This document shows, piece after piece, positions 17,819-25,678 of a stretch of DNA of 64,000 bases; within the stretch, counting starts at the first letter, position 1, and every line of letters starts with the position of its first letter. The notes under the pieces are model-generated. The model made no database searches, had not been told where the DNA came from, and saw only the letters and a list, made by a program, of their open reading frames with translations. Origin of the DNA: an uncultured Pseudomonadales bacterium (GTDB lineage Bacteria; Pseudomonadota; Gammaproteobacteria; Pseudomonadales; Azotimanducaceae); NCBI GenBank assembly GCA_951813295.1, contig CATOTI010000002.1, forward strand, positions 2,232,001 to 2,296,000, read 5' to 3'. The position numbers and the translations under genes are program-made.

Positions 17819-18957
17819 GGCGCGAAGGCTCGCTCGACGAGTTGTTCGGTCTGATCCACTGTTTGGAGCGCCGATGCGGTGCTGTCACCGAGAGCGGTGA
17901 TATGGCCCATCTTCCGCCACGGGCGTGCGTCCCGTTTACCGTACCAATGCAGCGACGCGTCGCGGCAAGCCGCGATGCTCTCGAGTTCGTTCCCCTCCAG
18001 GCGACGTGAATCGTGTTGCCAGAGAAGGTTGCGCATCACGGCGGGTCGCGCTTGTGCGGGCGGTCCCAGCGGAAGACCGCAGACCGCGCGAAGGTGCTGT
18101 TCGAATTGCGAAGTCGCGGCGCTTTCGATCGTGTGGTGACCTGCGTTGTGGACCCGTGGCGAAATCTCGTTGATCAGTAATTCGCCGTTCGCGAGGAAGA
18201 GTTCGAGTGCAAAGAGACCCGTGCCGCCGAGCGCGGTGAGCGTTGCTTCGGCGATCTCGATTGCCTGATCACGAAGCGCGGCGGGTAAACTCGCGGGCGC
18301 CTCGACCGTTTCGAGCACGTTGTGCTCTGGATGAAAGAAGATCTCGACCGGCTCGAAGGCGACGATTTCGCCCGAACGGCCGCGTGCTGCAACGACTGCC
18401 AGTTCGCGAGCATCGGCGACGAAATCTTCCACAAGTGACGGGATCGGCCACAGCTGCCGGAGGCTCGCCTCGTCACGAAGAATCTGCACACCGCGACCGT
18501 CGTAGCCGCCAACGCGTGCCTTCTGCACGAGGGGGACACCGAAACCACGGGCTGCCTGATGCATTGCATCATCGCCTTCTACGCCGATAAAGCGCGCCGT
18601 GGGTAGTGCGTTGTCGACCATCCACTGCTTCTGGACGAGCTTGTCCTGAAGCGTGCGCATGACGTTCGAATCGGGGTGTACGGCGACGTCGCCTCGCGCG
18701 ACTGCTTCGTCCAGCAAGGTGATTGTCGACGACGGAATGGCTTCGAGATCGAACGTGATGACGTCGGCGCGCGAGATCAGTTCCTTGACGAGGTTGAGAT
18801 CGTCGAGATCACCCGATAGCACCGAGCCGGCCGTCGTGGCCGCCGGACTGTCGGCCGAGTGTGCAAGCACCGTGGTTTCGATACCGAGCGAGTCGGCGGC
18901 GCTACAGAGAAACATGGCGAGCTGACCACCACCCAGGATACCGACGTGTTGACTCAC
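17815..18957 (-). CDS. purK: N5-carboxyaminoimidazole ribonucleotide synthase
   Basis: A 380-residue ATP-grasp ligase that carboxylates AIR with ATP and bicarbonate. It opens 'SQHVGILGGGQLA' and shows 'QKARVGGYDGRGV', 'ELFLANGELLINEISPRVHNAGHHTIE' (metal-binding ATP-grasp core) and the PurK C-terminal lobe. GTG 18957 is the start that gives the family N-terminus; the track extension to 19173 has no family match. The gene overlaps purE by four bases and is the first gene of the purKE pair. The order purK-purE is reversed relative to the common purE-purK. Confidence 0.95.
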   Translation of the reverse strand: MSQHVGILGGGQLAMFLCSAADSLGIETTVLAHSADSPAATTAGSVLSGDLDDLNLVKELISRADVITFDLEAIPSSTITLLDEAVARGDVAVHPDSNVMRTLQDKLVQKQWMVDNALPTARFIGVEGDDAMHQAARGFGVPLVQKARVGGYDGRGVQILRDEASLRQLWPIPSLVEDFVADARELAVVAARGRSGEIVAFEPVEIFFHPEHNVLETVEAPASLPAALRDQAIEIAEATLTALGGTGLFALELFLANGELLINEISPRVHNAGHHTIESAATSQFEQHLRAVCGLPLGPPAQARPAVMRNLLWQHDSRRLEGNELESIAACRDASLHWYGKRDARPWRKMGHITALGDSTASALQTVDQTEQLVERAFAP

Positions 18958-19257
18958 AGCGTCGACCTCACGGGCTGGGTGTCGGGAATGAGAAAAATCG
19001 AATGGATCAGGCCGGTCGTGACGGGCCCGAGAGAGAAGGTAGACATCAGAGGGTTTTGATTGCCAGCGGGCCGGTTTAGTCCGCCATCGAGCGACCGATT
19101 GGTCTGCTCGACCGGCGTTTTGCGGGTCCCGGGCTTGAGCGCACGGCCAAAGGAGTAAGGATGTCACGGCCAAGATCGCCGTGGCAACGGAGGCTGTGCT
19201 GAAATTGATCGGGCGACGTCATGCGTTCGGCCGACGGTAAGTTGAGGAGATGGGCGG
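18958..19257. other. Intergenic region between divergent purK and thioesterase genes
   Basis: Three hundred bases without a convincing gene. The purK frame stays open upstream to 19173, but its composition matches no family. The right end carries GAGGAGATGGGCGG, the ribosome site for the thioesterase ATG. Promoters for both directions must lie here; I could not identify a clear -35/-10 pair or a palindrome. Confidence 0.4.
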
Positions 19258-20043
19258 ATGAACTTTGTAGAACGCCTTCGCGGCCAGCCCGGCGACGATG
19301 GTGAATGGCGCTTCGATCTCACCGAAGAGCTCAACGGCGGGTTCGGCGGCACGAACGGCGGCACGTTGGCCGCGGTCTGCGTCTATGTCGCGAGGTCGAT
19401 CTCGCCCTCGAGAATCCCGGCTGGCCTCGATATTCGATTCCTGCGGGGGTTCCGGCCCGGTATCGCACGGATTCGGCCGACGGTTCTCAATGCCGGTCGC
19501 ACGCTGACGACGGTGAGCGTCGATGTGCTGACGCACGACGATAAGCTCGCGACGCGCGCGACCGTCTCGCTCGCCGCCCCGGGAGGCCTCGCCGCTATCG
19601 ACCAAGCGCCGTCGCGCGAACGCCCCGCTGACCTGGCGGACTATGCGGATGGAAAAACCTGGCGCCAGCCCAGGGGCGGCGTCATCCCGCTCATCGAGAC
19701 ATTCTCTCCGCGTGCGATGGGCCGTGGTGAGGACGGTATCGCGACGGGTATCACGGTCATCTGGGAGGGCGACACGTACTCGGCGGAAGCAGCGTGCATC
19801 GCCGCGGATATCTCGGTGGGGCCGCCCGTCGCAGCGGCGCTTAAGGGCCGTCCCTTAGCGATGCCGAATCCCGATATTGCGCTTCGCTTTACGGGACGCA
19901 TGAGCACCACTGACCACCTCGTTTCGGTTTGTCGTCTGGAAGGCATCAGCGCCGGACTCGCCACGACCTCGATGGTCGTGTTCTCCGGTACGACGTTGTT
20001 GGCTGTCGGCGCGTCGACGACGACCTGTCTCGGATCGACCTGA
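19258..20043 (+). CDS. Acyl-CoA thioesterase family protein (TesB-like double hot dog)
   Basis: A 261-residue protein with two hot-dog halves. The N-terminal half shows 'GGFGGTNGGTLAAV' followed by 'IRFLRGFRPG'. The second half has 'FSPRAMGRGEDG', then 'PNPDIALRFTGRMST' and a closing strand 'ATTSMVVFSGTTLLAVGAS'. This layout matches the TesB/4HBT_3 thioesterase-like family that hydrolyses acyl-CoAs. The Asp-Gln-Thr type catalytic residues cannot be placed with confidence. ATG 19258 follows a GAGGAG site. The next gene (acetyltransferase) starts 50 bp downstream on the same strand, so they may be co-transcribed. Confidence 0.72.
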   Translation: MNFVERLRGQPGDDGEWRFDLTEELNGGFGGTNGGTLAAVCVYVARSISPSRIPAGLDIRFLRGFRPGIARIRPTVLNAGRTLTTVSVDVLTHDDKLATRATVSLAAPGGLAAIDQAPSRERPADLADYADGKTWRQPRGGVIPLIETFSPRAMGRGEDGIATGITVIWEGDTYSAEAACIAADISVGPPVAAALKGRPLAMPNPDIALRFTGRMSTTDHLVSVCRLEGISAGLATTSMVVFSGTTLLAVGASTTTCLGST

Positions 20044-20095
20044 TTCTCGAGGCAGGCTAAGGATGGGAGGAAATCGATGAGTCAGAAAGCGCCCG

Positions 20096-20710
20096 TTGCT
20101 GGAACTCGTACTCGCCGGCGGGCCCGGCACGGCACCGATCGTGCTGGAAACCGCGCGATCTCTATACGACGAAGTGCGCGTGCACGATCACGGTGGCCCC
20201 ATCGACCTCGACGAGCCGGGTCTGTCGATCGATCCCGCCGATGTCCGCGGCATCGACGAGCTGACCGGCGCGGGCGACGTTTTTGTCGCGATCCGCGAGG
20301 TCGATATCCGCGCTCGAGCCGTCAAGGCAGTGGGTCAGCTCGAACTCACACGGATCATCCATCCGAGTGCCTTCGTGTCGCCGTCGGCCACGCTCGGCAA
20401 CAACACCTTCGTGGGCCCACAGTGCACCGTGAACATCAGTGCTGAGCTGGGCGAGCGCGTTTTCGTCAACGCGGGCTCATCGATCGACTATCACTCGACG
20501 ATCGGGGATGACTGTTTCGTCGGCACGGGCGTCGCGATACCGAGCAGCGTGAGGATTGGCGCCCGGTGTTTCATCGGCGCGGGCGTGGTGTGCCGGCCGG
20601 ACGTCTCGATCGGGCCGGATTGCGTGATCGGCGCCGGCGCGGTCGTCGTCCGCGATTTACCGGGCGGCGGGACTTACATCGGCAATCCGGCACGTGCGCT
20701 CGGCAAGTAG
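20096..20710 (+). CDS. Hexapeptide-repeat acetyltransferase, NeuD/sialic acid O-acyltransferase type
   Basis: About 204 residues. The N-terminal third resembles the PglD/NeuD nucleotide-binding half ('ELVLAGGPGTAPIV'). The rest is a left-handed beta-helix of hexapeptide repeats, for example 'HPSAFVSPSATLGNNTFVGP', 'TIGDDCFVGTGVAIPSSV' and 'SIGPDCVIGAGAVVVRDLPGG', ending 'GNPARALGK'. Family members O- or N-acetylate sugar nucleotides. The start is a problem. The strongest ribosome site (GGGAGGAAATCG then ATG 20077) feeds a different frame that enters this frame only if one base is added near 20091-20096; otherwise translation must begin at TTG 20096. A 1-nt deletion or sequencing error is likely. 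Confidence 0.75.
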   Translation: MLELVLAGGPGTAPIVLETARSLYDEVRVHDHGGPIDLDEPGLSIDPADVRGIDELTGAGDVFVAIREVDIRARAVKAVGQLELTRIIHPSAFVSPSATLGNNTFVGPQCTVNISAELGERVFVNAGSSIDYHSTIGDDCFVGTGVAIPSSVRIGARCFIGAGVVCRPDVSIGPDCVIGAGAVVVRDLPGGGTYIGNPARALGK

Positions 20711-20804
20711 CGAACGGGCGGGGAGAAGAAAGCCTCCGACATGCTGGTGGCAAATCAGGTACAACCTGACGGCGCACGCGCTGAAAAACTCAAAGGAGCT
20801 TTCA

Positions 20805-22346
20805 ATGGCAATCGTCGAGACTCAATACGGCCGCGTGAGCGGCGTCGAGCAAGAGGGACTTCAGGTATTTCGCGGCATTCCATTTGCCGCACCGCCGGTC
20901 GGCGAACGCCGCTGGGCGGCCCCTGTGGCACCGGAGCCCTGGACCGGCGTGTTGGAAACGGCGGATTGGCAAGGCCAGTCGTGGCAACCGATTATGGAGG
21001 GCATGGGACCGCTCGGTTTTGCCTTCAACGCGGGCGCAGCCGCGAATCGCAACGAAGACTGTCTGTATCTGAACGTCTGGACGCCCGGGCTCGACACACG
21101 CAAGCGACCGGTACTCGTCTGGATTCACGGCGGCGGTTTCTCGGGCGGGACGGGCGGCACGCCGATGTACGACGGCACCGTACTGGCCGAACGCGGCGAT
21201 GCTGTCGTCGTCACCATCAACTACCGCCTCGGCGCGCTCGGGTTCCTGAACCTGAACGAAGTCACCGGGGGGCGTATTTCCGCGACCGGCAACGAGGGCT
21301 TGCTCGATCAGGTTCAAGCACTCACTTGGGTACGCGACAACATCGATCGGTTTGGCGGTGATCCCCATCGCGTCACGATCTTCGGCGAGTCGGCCGGTGG
21401 TATGAGCGTTGGCGCTTTGCTCGCCTTCGCTCCCGCCGGCGGGCTTTTCCATCGGGCGGTCCCGCAGAGCGGCGCGTGCAGTACCGCGCAATCGACTTCT
21501 CGGGCCGCGGAGGTCGCCGAGGCGGTACTCGACAGCGTCGGGATTTCGACCAACGCCGGGGTCGAGGAATTCCTGGCGCTCGATCCCGACAAACTCACCA
21601 CTGCGGGCCAAGCGGCCGGTGCGGCCCTCGGCGGCGCCATGATCTTCCAACCTTGTATCGATGGCACCGAGCTCGCCGACGTCCCGCTCGAAAACGTCGC
21701 CAACGGTTGCGCGGACGGGATTCCGGTGATGGTCGGCGCAACCCGCGACGAGTGGCGGCTCTTCACTTCGATGCAGGGTTTCGAAGTGAGCTTCGACGAC
21801 GCGATGCTCGAAGGGGCTTTGGGCATGAAGATGGATGATCCGGCCAAGGTGATCGCAGCCTACAAAGACGCCCGTACGGCCCGTGGTCAGGCGGTCGAAC
21901 CGAACGACCTCTATGCGGCGATCGAAACCGACCGGATTTTCCGGATGCCCGCCATCCACCTCGCCGAAACCTTGAGCGCGCGCGGTCAGGACGCTTATCA
22001 GTATCTCTTCACGTGGGACTCCCCCTGGGGCGACGGAAACCTCGGTTCACCCCACGCAATCGATATCGGCTTCGTCTTCGGTACCCACGATTTCAGCGAA
22101 GGTAGTGGCGAGTTCTTCGGTACCGGCCAGGAGGCGAATACGCTGGCGGAACACGTGCAGGATGCGTGGCTCGCGTTCGCAAGCTCGGGTGATCCGAAAA
22201 CGGACGCGCTTGGTGGCTGGCAGCCCTACGCACAGGAAACCCGCTCGACGGCGATGTTCGGCGCGCCCGTTGAGGTCGAGAATGATCCGTTCGGGCCGGA
22301 GCGGGCGGTTTGGGGCGAGGTAAACGCGCAGGTCGGCTCGCTCTAA
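20805..22346 (+). CDS. Type B carboxylesterase
   Basis: A 513-residue alpha/beta hydrolase of the type B carboxylesterase/cholinesterase family. It shows 'GIPFAAPPVGERRW', 'NEDCLYLNVWTP', the oxyanion hole 'WIHGGGFSGG', the nucleophile 'FGESAGGMS' and 'GTHDFSEGSGEFFGTG' near the catalytic histidine region. It hydrolyses carboxylic esters. No signal peptide is evident, so it is probably cytoplasmic. ATG 20805 has an AAAGGAG site ten bases upstream; the track start at 20694 is not needed. It could cleave esters made by the BVMO at 12.1 kb, but no operon link supports this. Confidence 0.9.
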   Translation: MAIVETQYGRVSGVEQEGLQVFRGIPFAAPPVGERRWAAPVAPEPWTGVLETADWQGQSWQPIMEGMGPLGFAFNAGAAANRNEDCLYLNVWTPGLDTRKRPVLVWIHGGGFSGGTGGTPMYDGTVLAERGDAVVVTINYRLGALGFLNLNEVTGGRISATGNEGLLDQVQALTWVRDNIDRFGGDPHRVTIFGESAGGMSVGALLAFAPAGGLFHRAVPQSGACSTAQSTSRAAEVAEAVLDSVGISTNAGVEEFLALDPDKLTTAGQAAGAALGGAMIFQPCIDGTELADVPLENVANGCADGIPVMVGATRDEWRLFTSMQGFEVSFDDAMLEGALGMKMDDPAKVIAAYKDARTARGQAVEPNDLYAAIETDRIFRMPAIHLAETLSARGQDAYQYLFTWDSPWGDGNLGSPHAIDIGFVFGTHDFSEGSGEFFGTGQEANTLAEHVQDAWLAFASSGDPKTDALGGWQPYAQETRSTAMFGAPVEVENDPFGPERAVWGEVNAQVGSL

Positions 22347-22405
22347 CGGCGCGGGATCAAGACGGGCTTGATGGAGTGCCACATGCGCTTGTCTGGCGGA
22401 GCCGC

Positions 22406-22555
22406 TTACTTCGCCTGCCGCTGAAGGATGCCTAGTGAGACGACGGCCAGCGCGGCTAACAACAGCAGGATCATCTCTTTCGAGTCGACGAGCGCGACGA
22501 CCAGAAGGGCGCTCGCCCACATGATCGATTGCGAGATGGCGGTCTTCTTGTTCAT
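22406..22555 (-). CDS. Small two-helix membrane protein
   Basis: A 49-residue protein starting 'MNKKTAISQSIMWASALLVV' with a second hydrophobic stretch ('MILLLLAALAVVSLGIL') separated by 'DSKE', ending in a basic tail. Two membrane spans are likely. ATG 22555 is preceded by GGAGAGAAA; the track's longer form (22627) adds non-hydrophobic residues and overlaps the end of the upstream monooxygenase gene. Function unknown; such small proteins can be membrane-protein partners. It lies downstream of the MhpA-like gene on the same strand. Confidence 0.6.
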   Translation of the reverse strand: MNKKTAISQSIMWASALLVVALVDSKEMILLLLAALAVVSLGILQRQAK

Positions 22556-22601
22556 TTTCTCTCCGTCGGCCAAGTGATTGGCGTTCTTCTGCAGCGTCGC
22601 T

Positions 22602-24161
22602 TCAGTTGAGCCGTAGTGCGTCGCCAAGCGCGTTGATGACTACATCGAGGGACCACTCGGCGTTGCTTCCGCCGAAGACGTAGCGGTCGGGACGCACGAC
22701 CATCGCCTCGAACGTTTCGAAACCGCGGTCGAAGTGACCGCGCACGGTATCGAGCGACGAGAGATCGACGAACGTGATCCCGAGCGTCGCGGCGATCGTA
22801 TTGGCGGGTTCGTTGACCGATAGAGCGGCCGCGTCGCGACCGACGATCGCGAAACCCGACCCGAGCAATTCGTCGAGCCGGAACGGTCCGTCGCGCGTTT
22901 CATTCGAGACGATCGGTTGAGAAAAGAGCGCGCCGATGGCGGCGTCCACGGGAATCTGCTCCGCGAGCACGACGCCGTCTCGTAATGGCGGTTGCTCGCG
23001 ACCCTGGCCGTAGCCCGAGGACTGCAACCCGCCGGGCTCCGACGGCCGGGGCTCACCGTTCCGCTCGGCCCGCTCGACCTCCGCGAGGTGCTCCATCAGC
23101 CGACCGATCGATACCGCCCACTCGACGAGATCGTGCGCATGGGCTTCACGTTCGGACTGGTAGCTGTCGAGCAAGCGCTCGCTCGCCGTTCCGTTGATCA
23201 CCATCGGGAGCTTCCAGGCGAGGTTGACCACGTCGCGAAGGCCCGCGTTCATGCCCTGACCGAGAAAAGGAGGCGTCTGGTGGGCCGCGTCCCCGGCCAG
23301 GAAAACATTGCCGACGCGCCAGGTGTCCGCGGTCGCGGCGTGGAACTGATACATCGCCGCTCGGCGAATCTCGTAGGTCCCCTGCGGGGTCCAGGTCTCG
23401 ATGAGTTCGCGGATCTTCGCGGGCTCGAGCATCTCGTCCCAGGTCTCACCGGGATTCAGCTTGAACTCCCATCGTCGGTACGGGTCCTTGGTGCAGACGT
23501 ACGTGCTGATCCGGTCGGGATCGCAAACCTGCAGCGTGGTCGTTCCCAGCGTGTGTCCCGGTCGCGTGATGACGTCGACGACGAGCCAATCGTGGTTGTA
23601 GCCGAGGTCGTGCCAGCCGATGCCGAGCTGCCGCCGAGTCGAACTCGATGCCCCATCGGCGGCGAGCAGATACCGACCACGTAGCGTCGTGGTTTCGCCG
23701 TCGCGCTCGATCGTGACCGTGACGCCGGCGCCATCATCCTCGAGCCCGGTCGCTTCGACGCCGAGGCGGGTCTCGACGTTTTCGTACGCCGCGGCCGTAG
23801 CTCGCAGATAACCTTCGAGCTCGGGTTGATCGAACATGTTGAGCGGTTGCCAGCCGTTGACGCCGAAGTTCGAGACGCGGTTGCCGAACAGGAACTCACG
23901 TTTAGAGTTGGCGAAACCGACTCGCTCGCCTTCTCTCACGGGTTGTAGGAGCGCCGCCAATGCGTCGGCGTGGCCGAGGGGTTGCATGGCCCGCACGAGT
24001 TCGCCGTCGAGGTTCACCGCCCGCGGCAGTTGGTATACCTCTTCGTCACGATCGATCGTGACGACCCTGAGTCCGGCGCTCGCGAGGAGAATCGCGCCCA
24101 TCGATCCAACCGGTCCCATCCCGAGGATCACCACGTCGAACTCGCCGGTTTCCGAGCTCAT
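22602..24161 (-). CDS. FAD-dependent aromatic hydroxylase, MhpA-like
   Basis: A 519-residue class A flavoprotein monooxygenase. Visible motifs are the FAD Rossmann 'ILGMGPVGSMGAILL', the DG motif in 'YLLAADGASSSTRRQLGI' and the GD motif in 'VFLAGDAAHQTPPFLGQGMNAGLRD'. The order and spacing resemble 3-(3-hydroxyphenyl)propionate hydroxylase MhpA. The enzyme should hydroxylate a phenolic or related aromatic compound with NAD(P)H and oxygen. No ring-cleavage dioxygenase gene follows, so the mhp pathway itself is not shown here. ATG 24161 is the natural start. It is divergent from the unknown secreted gene, sharing a 155-bp promoter region. Confidence 0.88.
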   Translation of the reverse strand: MSSETGEFDVVILGMGPVGSMGAILLASAGLRVVTIDRDEEVYQLPRAVNLDGELVRAMQPLGHADALAALLQPVREGERVGFANSKREFLFGNRVSNFGVNGWQPLNMFDQPELEGYLRATAAAYENVETRLGVEATGLEDDGAGVTVTIERDGETTTLRGRYLLAADGASSSTRRQLGIGWHDLGYNHDWLVVDVITRPGHTLGTTTLQVCDPDRISTYVCTKDPYRRWEFKLNPGETWDEMLEPAKIRELIETWTPQGTYEIRRAAMYQFHAATADTWRVGNVFLAGDAAHQTPPFLGQGMNAGLRDVVNLAWKLPMVINGTASERLLDSYQSEREAHAHDLVEWAVSIGRLMEHLAEVERAERNGEPRPSEPGGLQSSGYGQGREQPPLRDGVVLAEQIPVDAAIGALFSQPIVSNETRDGPFRLDELLGSGFAIVGRDAAALSVNEPANTIAATLGITFVDLSSLDTVRGHFDRGFETFEAMVVRPDRYVFGGSNAEWSLDVVINALGDALRLN

Positions 24162-24316
24162 GTTTGTCCCGCCATCAAGCGATCATGACCAAGACGCGTG
24201 TCCCACACCATTGAAGATCACGTTTGGGTCGGGACGGGTGCCTCTTGTGACGGCCGTAGTGGGATCTCGCTCACTCTCGGTAAGATAAGCGGTCACGCCA
24301 TCGAACGAGATGAGAC

Positions 24317-25381
24317 ATGGAAATGAAGACCAAGGCCCTCGGCTTCGTCAGCACGATCGCGGTACTCGGTGCGCTCACGAGTGCGGCCGATATCGCGCGC
24401 ACGGCTGACGGTAAGCCGGATCTTTCCGGTTTCTACGACACGGCGACGTTGACACCGCTCGAACGTCCGCAGGAATACGGGGAAAACCTATACCTCACCC
24501 CGGAGGAAGCCGAGAAGATCGCCAATCGGCGCAACGAGCTTCTGCCTGACGTCAGCAACGATCCGAATCGTGACGCACCGCCGGTTGGTGGCGATGGTTC
24601 GCCGGGTGCCGCGGGTAACGTCGGCGGCTACAACAGTTTCTGGATCGATCGGGGCGAGGATAGCGTGCTGGTCGACGGCAAGTTCCGCACGTCGATCATC
24701 ACGGAACCGGCGAATGGCCGCATGCCGCAGCGAACGCCGGAGGCGATGCGCGCGATGATGCAGCTATTCGCGAGCTTCGGGCGCAAGAACGAAGGTGTCG
24801 CGTGGTGGGTGCACGAAGGTGACGGCAGCGGCCCGTATGACGATCCGGAGCTTCGTCCGCTTTTCGAGCGTTGCATCGTCGGGTTTGCGCCAACCGCACC
24901 GATCGTCCCCTCGCTCTACAACAACCACAAACGCATCGTGCAGACGCCGGATCACGTGATGATCATGAACGAGATGGTGCACGATCCTCGGGTGGTCCGG
25001 ATGAACGCGGAGCACGCGCCCGAAGGCGTTCGTAAGTGGATGGGGGATGCGATCGGCCGGTGGGAAGGCGACACGCTCGTCGTCGAAACCACCAACTTCA
25101 ACGAGAACAATCGCAAGATGATCCCGGGCGCATCACCCGACATGTACCTGGTCGAACGCTTCACGGCGCAAGAGAACGGCGACCTTTTGTACTCGTTCAC
25201 GGTCGACGACCCGGCGACCTGGGCGGATACCTGGAGCGGGTCGTACACCTGGCCGCGCACGGATGAGCCGCTGTACGAGTACGCGTGCCACGAGGGTAAC
25301 TACTCGTTCGGCAACATCATGCGCGGCGCACGCCGTCTCGAAGCCGACGCCATGGCGGAATCGAGCGGCGGGCAGGAATAG
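24317..25381 (+). CDS. Exported protein of unknown function, copy 1 of a paralogous pair
   Basis: A 354-residue protein with a hydrophobic N-terminal signal ('LGFVSTIAVLGALTSAADIA'). The mature part is conserved with the gene at 47264-48325. Shared blocks include 'ARTADGKPD', 'APPVGGDGS', 'GRKNEGVAWWVHEGDGSGPY', 'YNNHKRIVQTPDHVMIMNEM', 'IGRWEGDTLVVETTNF' and 'YACHEGNYSFGNI'. The Trp-, His- and Gly-rich motifs suggest a periplasmic beta-rich protein, possibly binding a ligand or metal, but I know no function. Similar unnamed proteins occur in marine bacteria and acidobacteria, as I recall them. ATG 24317 and ATG 24323 are both possible starts. A perfect 12-bp hairpin follows the stop. Confidence 0.8.
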   Translation: MEMKTKALGFVSTIAVLGALTSAADIARTADGKPDLSGFYDTATLTPLERPQEYGENLYLTPEEAEKIANRRNELLPDVSNDPNRDAPPVGGDGSPGAAGNVGGYNSFWIDRGEDSVLVDGKFRTSIITEPANGRMPQRTPEAMRAMMQLFASFGRKNEGVAWWVHEGDGSGPYDDPELRPLFERCIVGFAPTAPIVPSLYNNHKRIVQTPDHVMIMNEMVHDPRVVRMNAEHAPEGVRKWMGDAIGRWEGDTLVVETTNFNENNRKMIPGASPDMYLVERFTAQENGDLLYSFTVDDPATWADTWSGSYTWPRTDEPLYEYACHEGNYSFGNIMRGARRLEADAMAESSGGQE

Positions 25382-25398
25382 CCTTCAGCCAGCGAGTT

Positions 25399-25432
25399 GC
25401 TCGAGCCCGGGAATAATCCACCGGGCTCGAGC
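25399..25432. terminator. Perfect 12-bp hairpin after the unknown exported gene
   Basis: GCTCGAGCCCGG (25399-25410) and CCGGGCTCGAGC (25421-25432) are perfect inverted arms with the 10-nt loop GAATAATCCA, 17 bp after the stop codon. No T-tract follows. It lies 12 bp before the small zinc-ribbon gene and so probably terminates or attenuates transcription into it. Confidence 0.7.
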
Positions 25433-25443
25433 GCATAGTCTGT

Positions 25444-25620
25444 ATGGAACTCGTCGAACGAAATGATATCGAGCCGCTTTGCCCCCACTGCGAAGCGGAA
25501 CTACACACAGCCGGCTTTCGGCTCTTGTCCGCCTGGATGGGCCGACGCTACCTCTACTTCTGTCTCGCCTGTCACAAGACCCTCGGCGTGAGCCACCGCA
25601 AGGGATTCTTCATGGGTTAG
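25444..25620 (+). CDS. 58-aa zinc-ribbon protein (below ORF-track cutoff)
   Basis: An ATG-to-TAG frame of 58 codons not listed in the track. It encodes two CxxC knuckles, 'CPHC' (Cys13, Cys16) and 'CLAC' (Cys40, Cys43), spaced by an aromatic, basic segment with 'WMGRRYLYF', and ends 'SHRKGFFMG'. The spacing and the small size fit a zinc ribbon. Such proteins may bind nucleic acid or protein, but nothing here decides it. It sits between the hairpin and the amidohydrolase gene, 58 bp upstream of the latter on the same strand. The regular Cys pattern supports a real gene. Confidence 0.65.
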   Translation: MELVERNDIEPLCPHCEAELHTAGFRLLSAWMGRRYLYFCLACHKTLGVSHRKGFFMG

Positions 25621-25678
25621 CGGCCTCGTCCGTCGGCGAGAGTGTAATCTCGACCGAAACAACTCATAGACGATCGAC

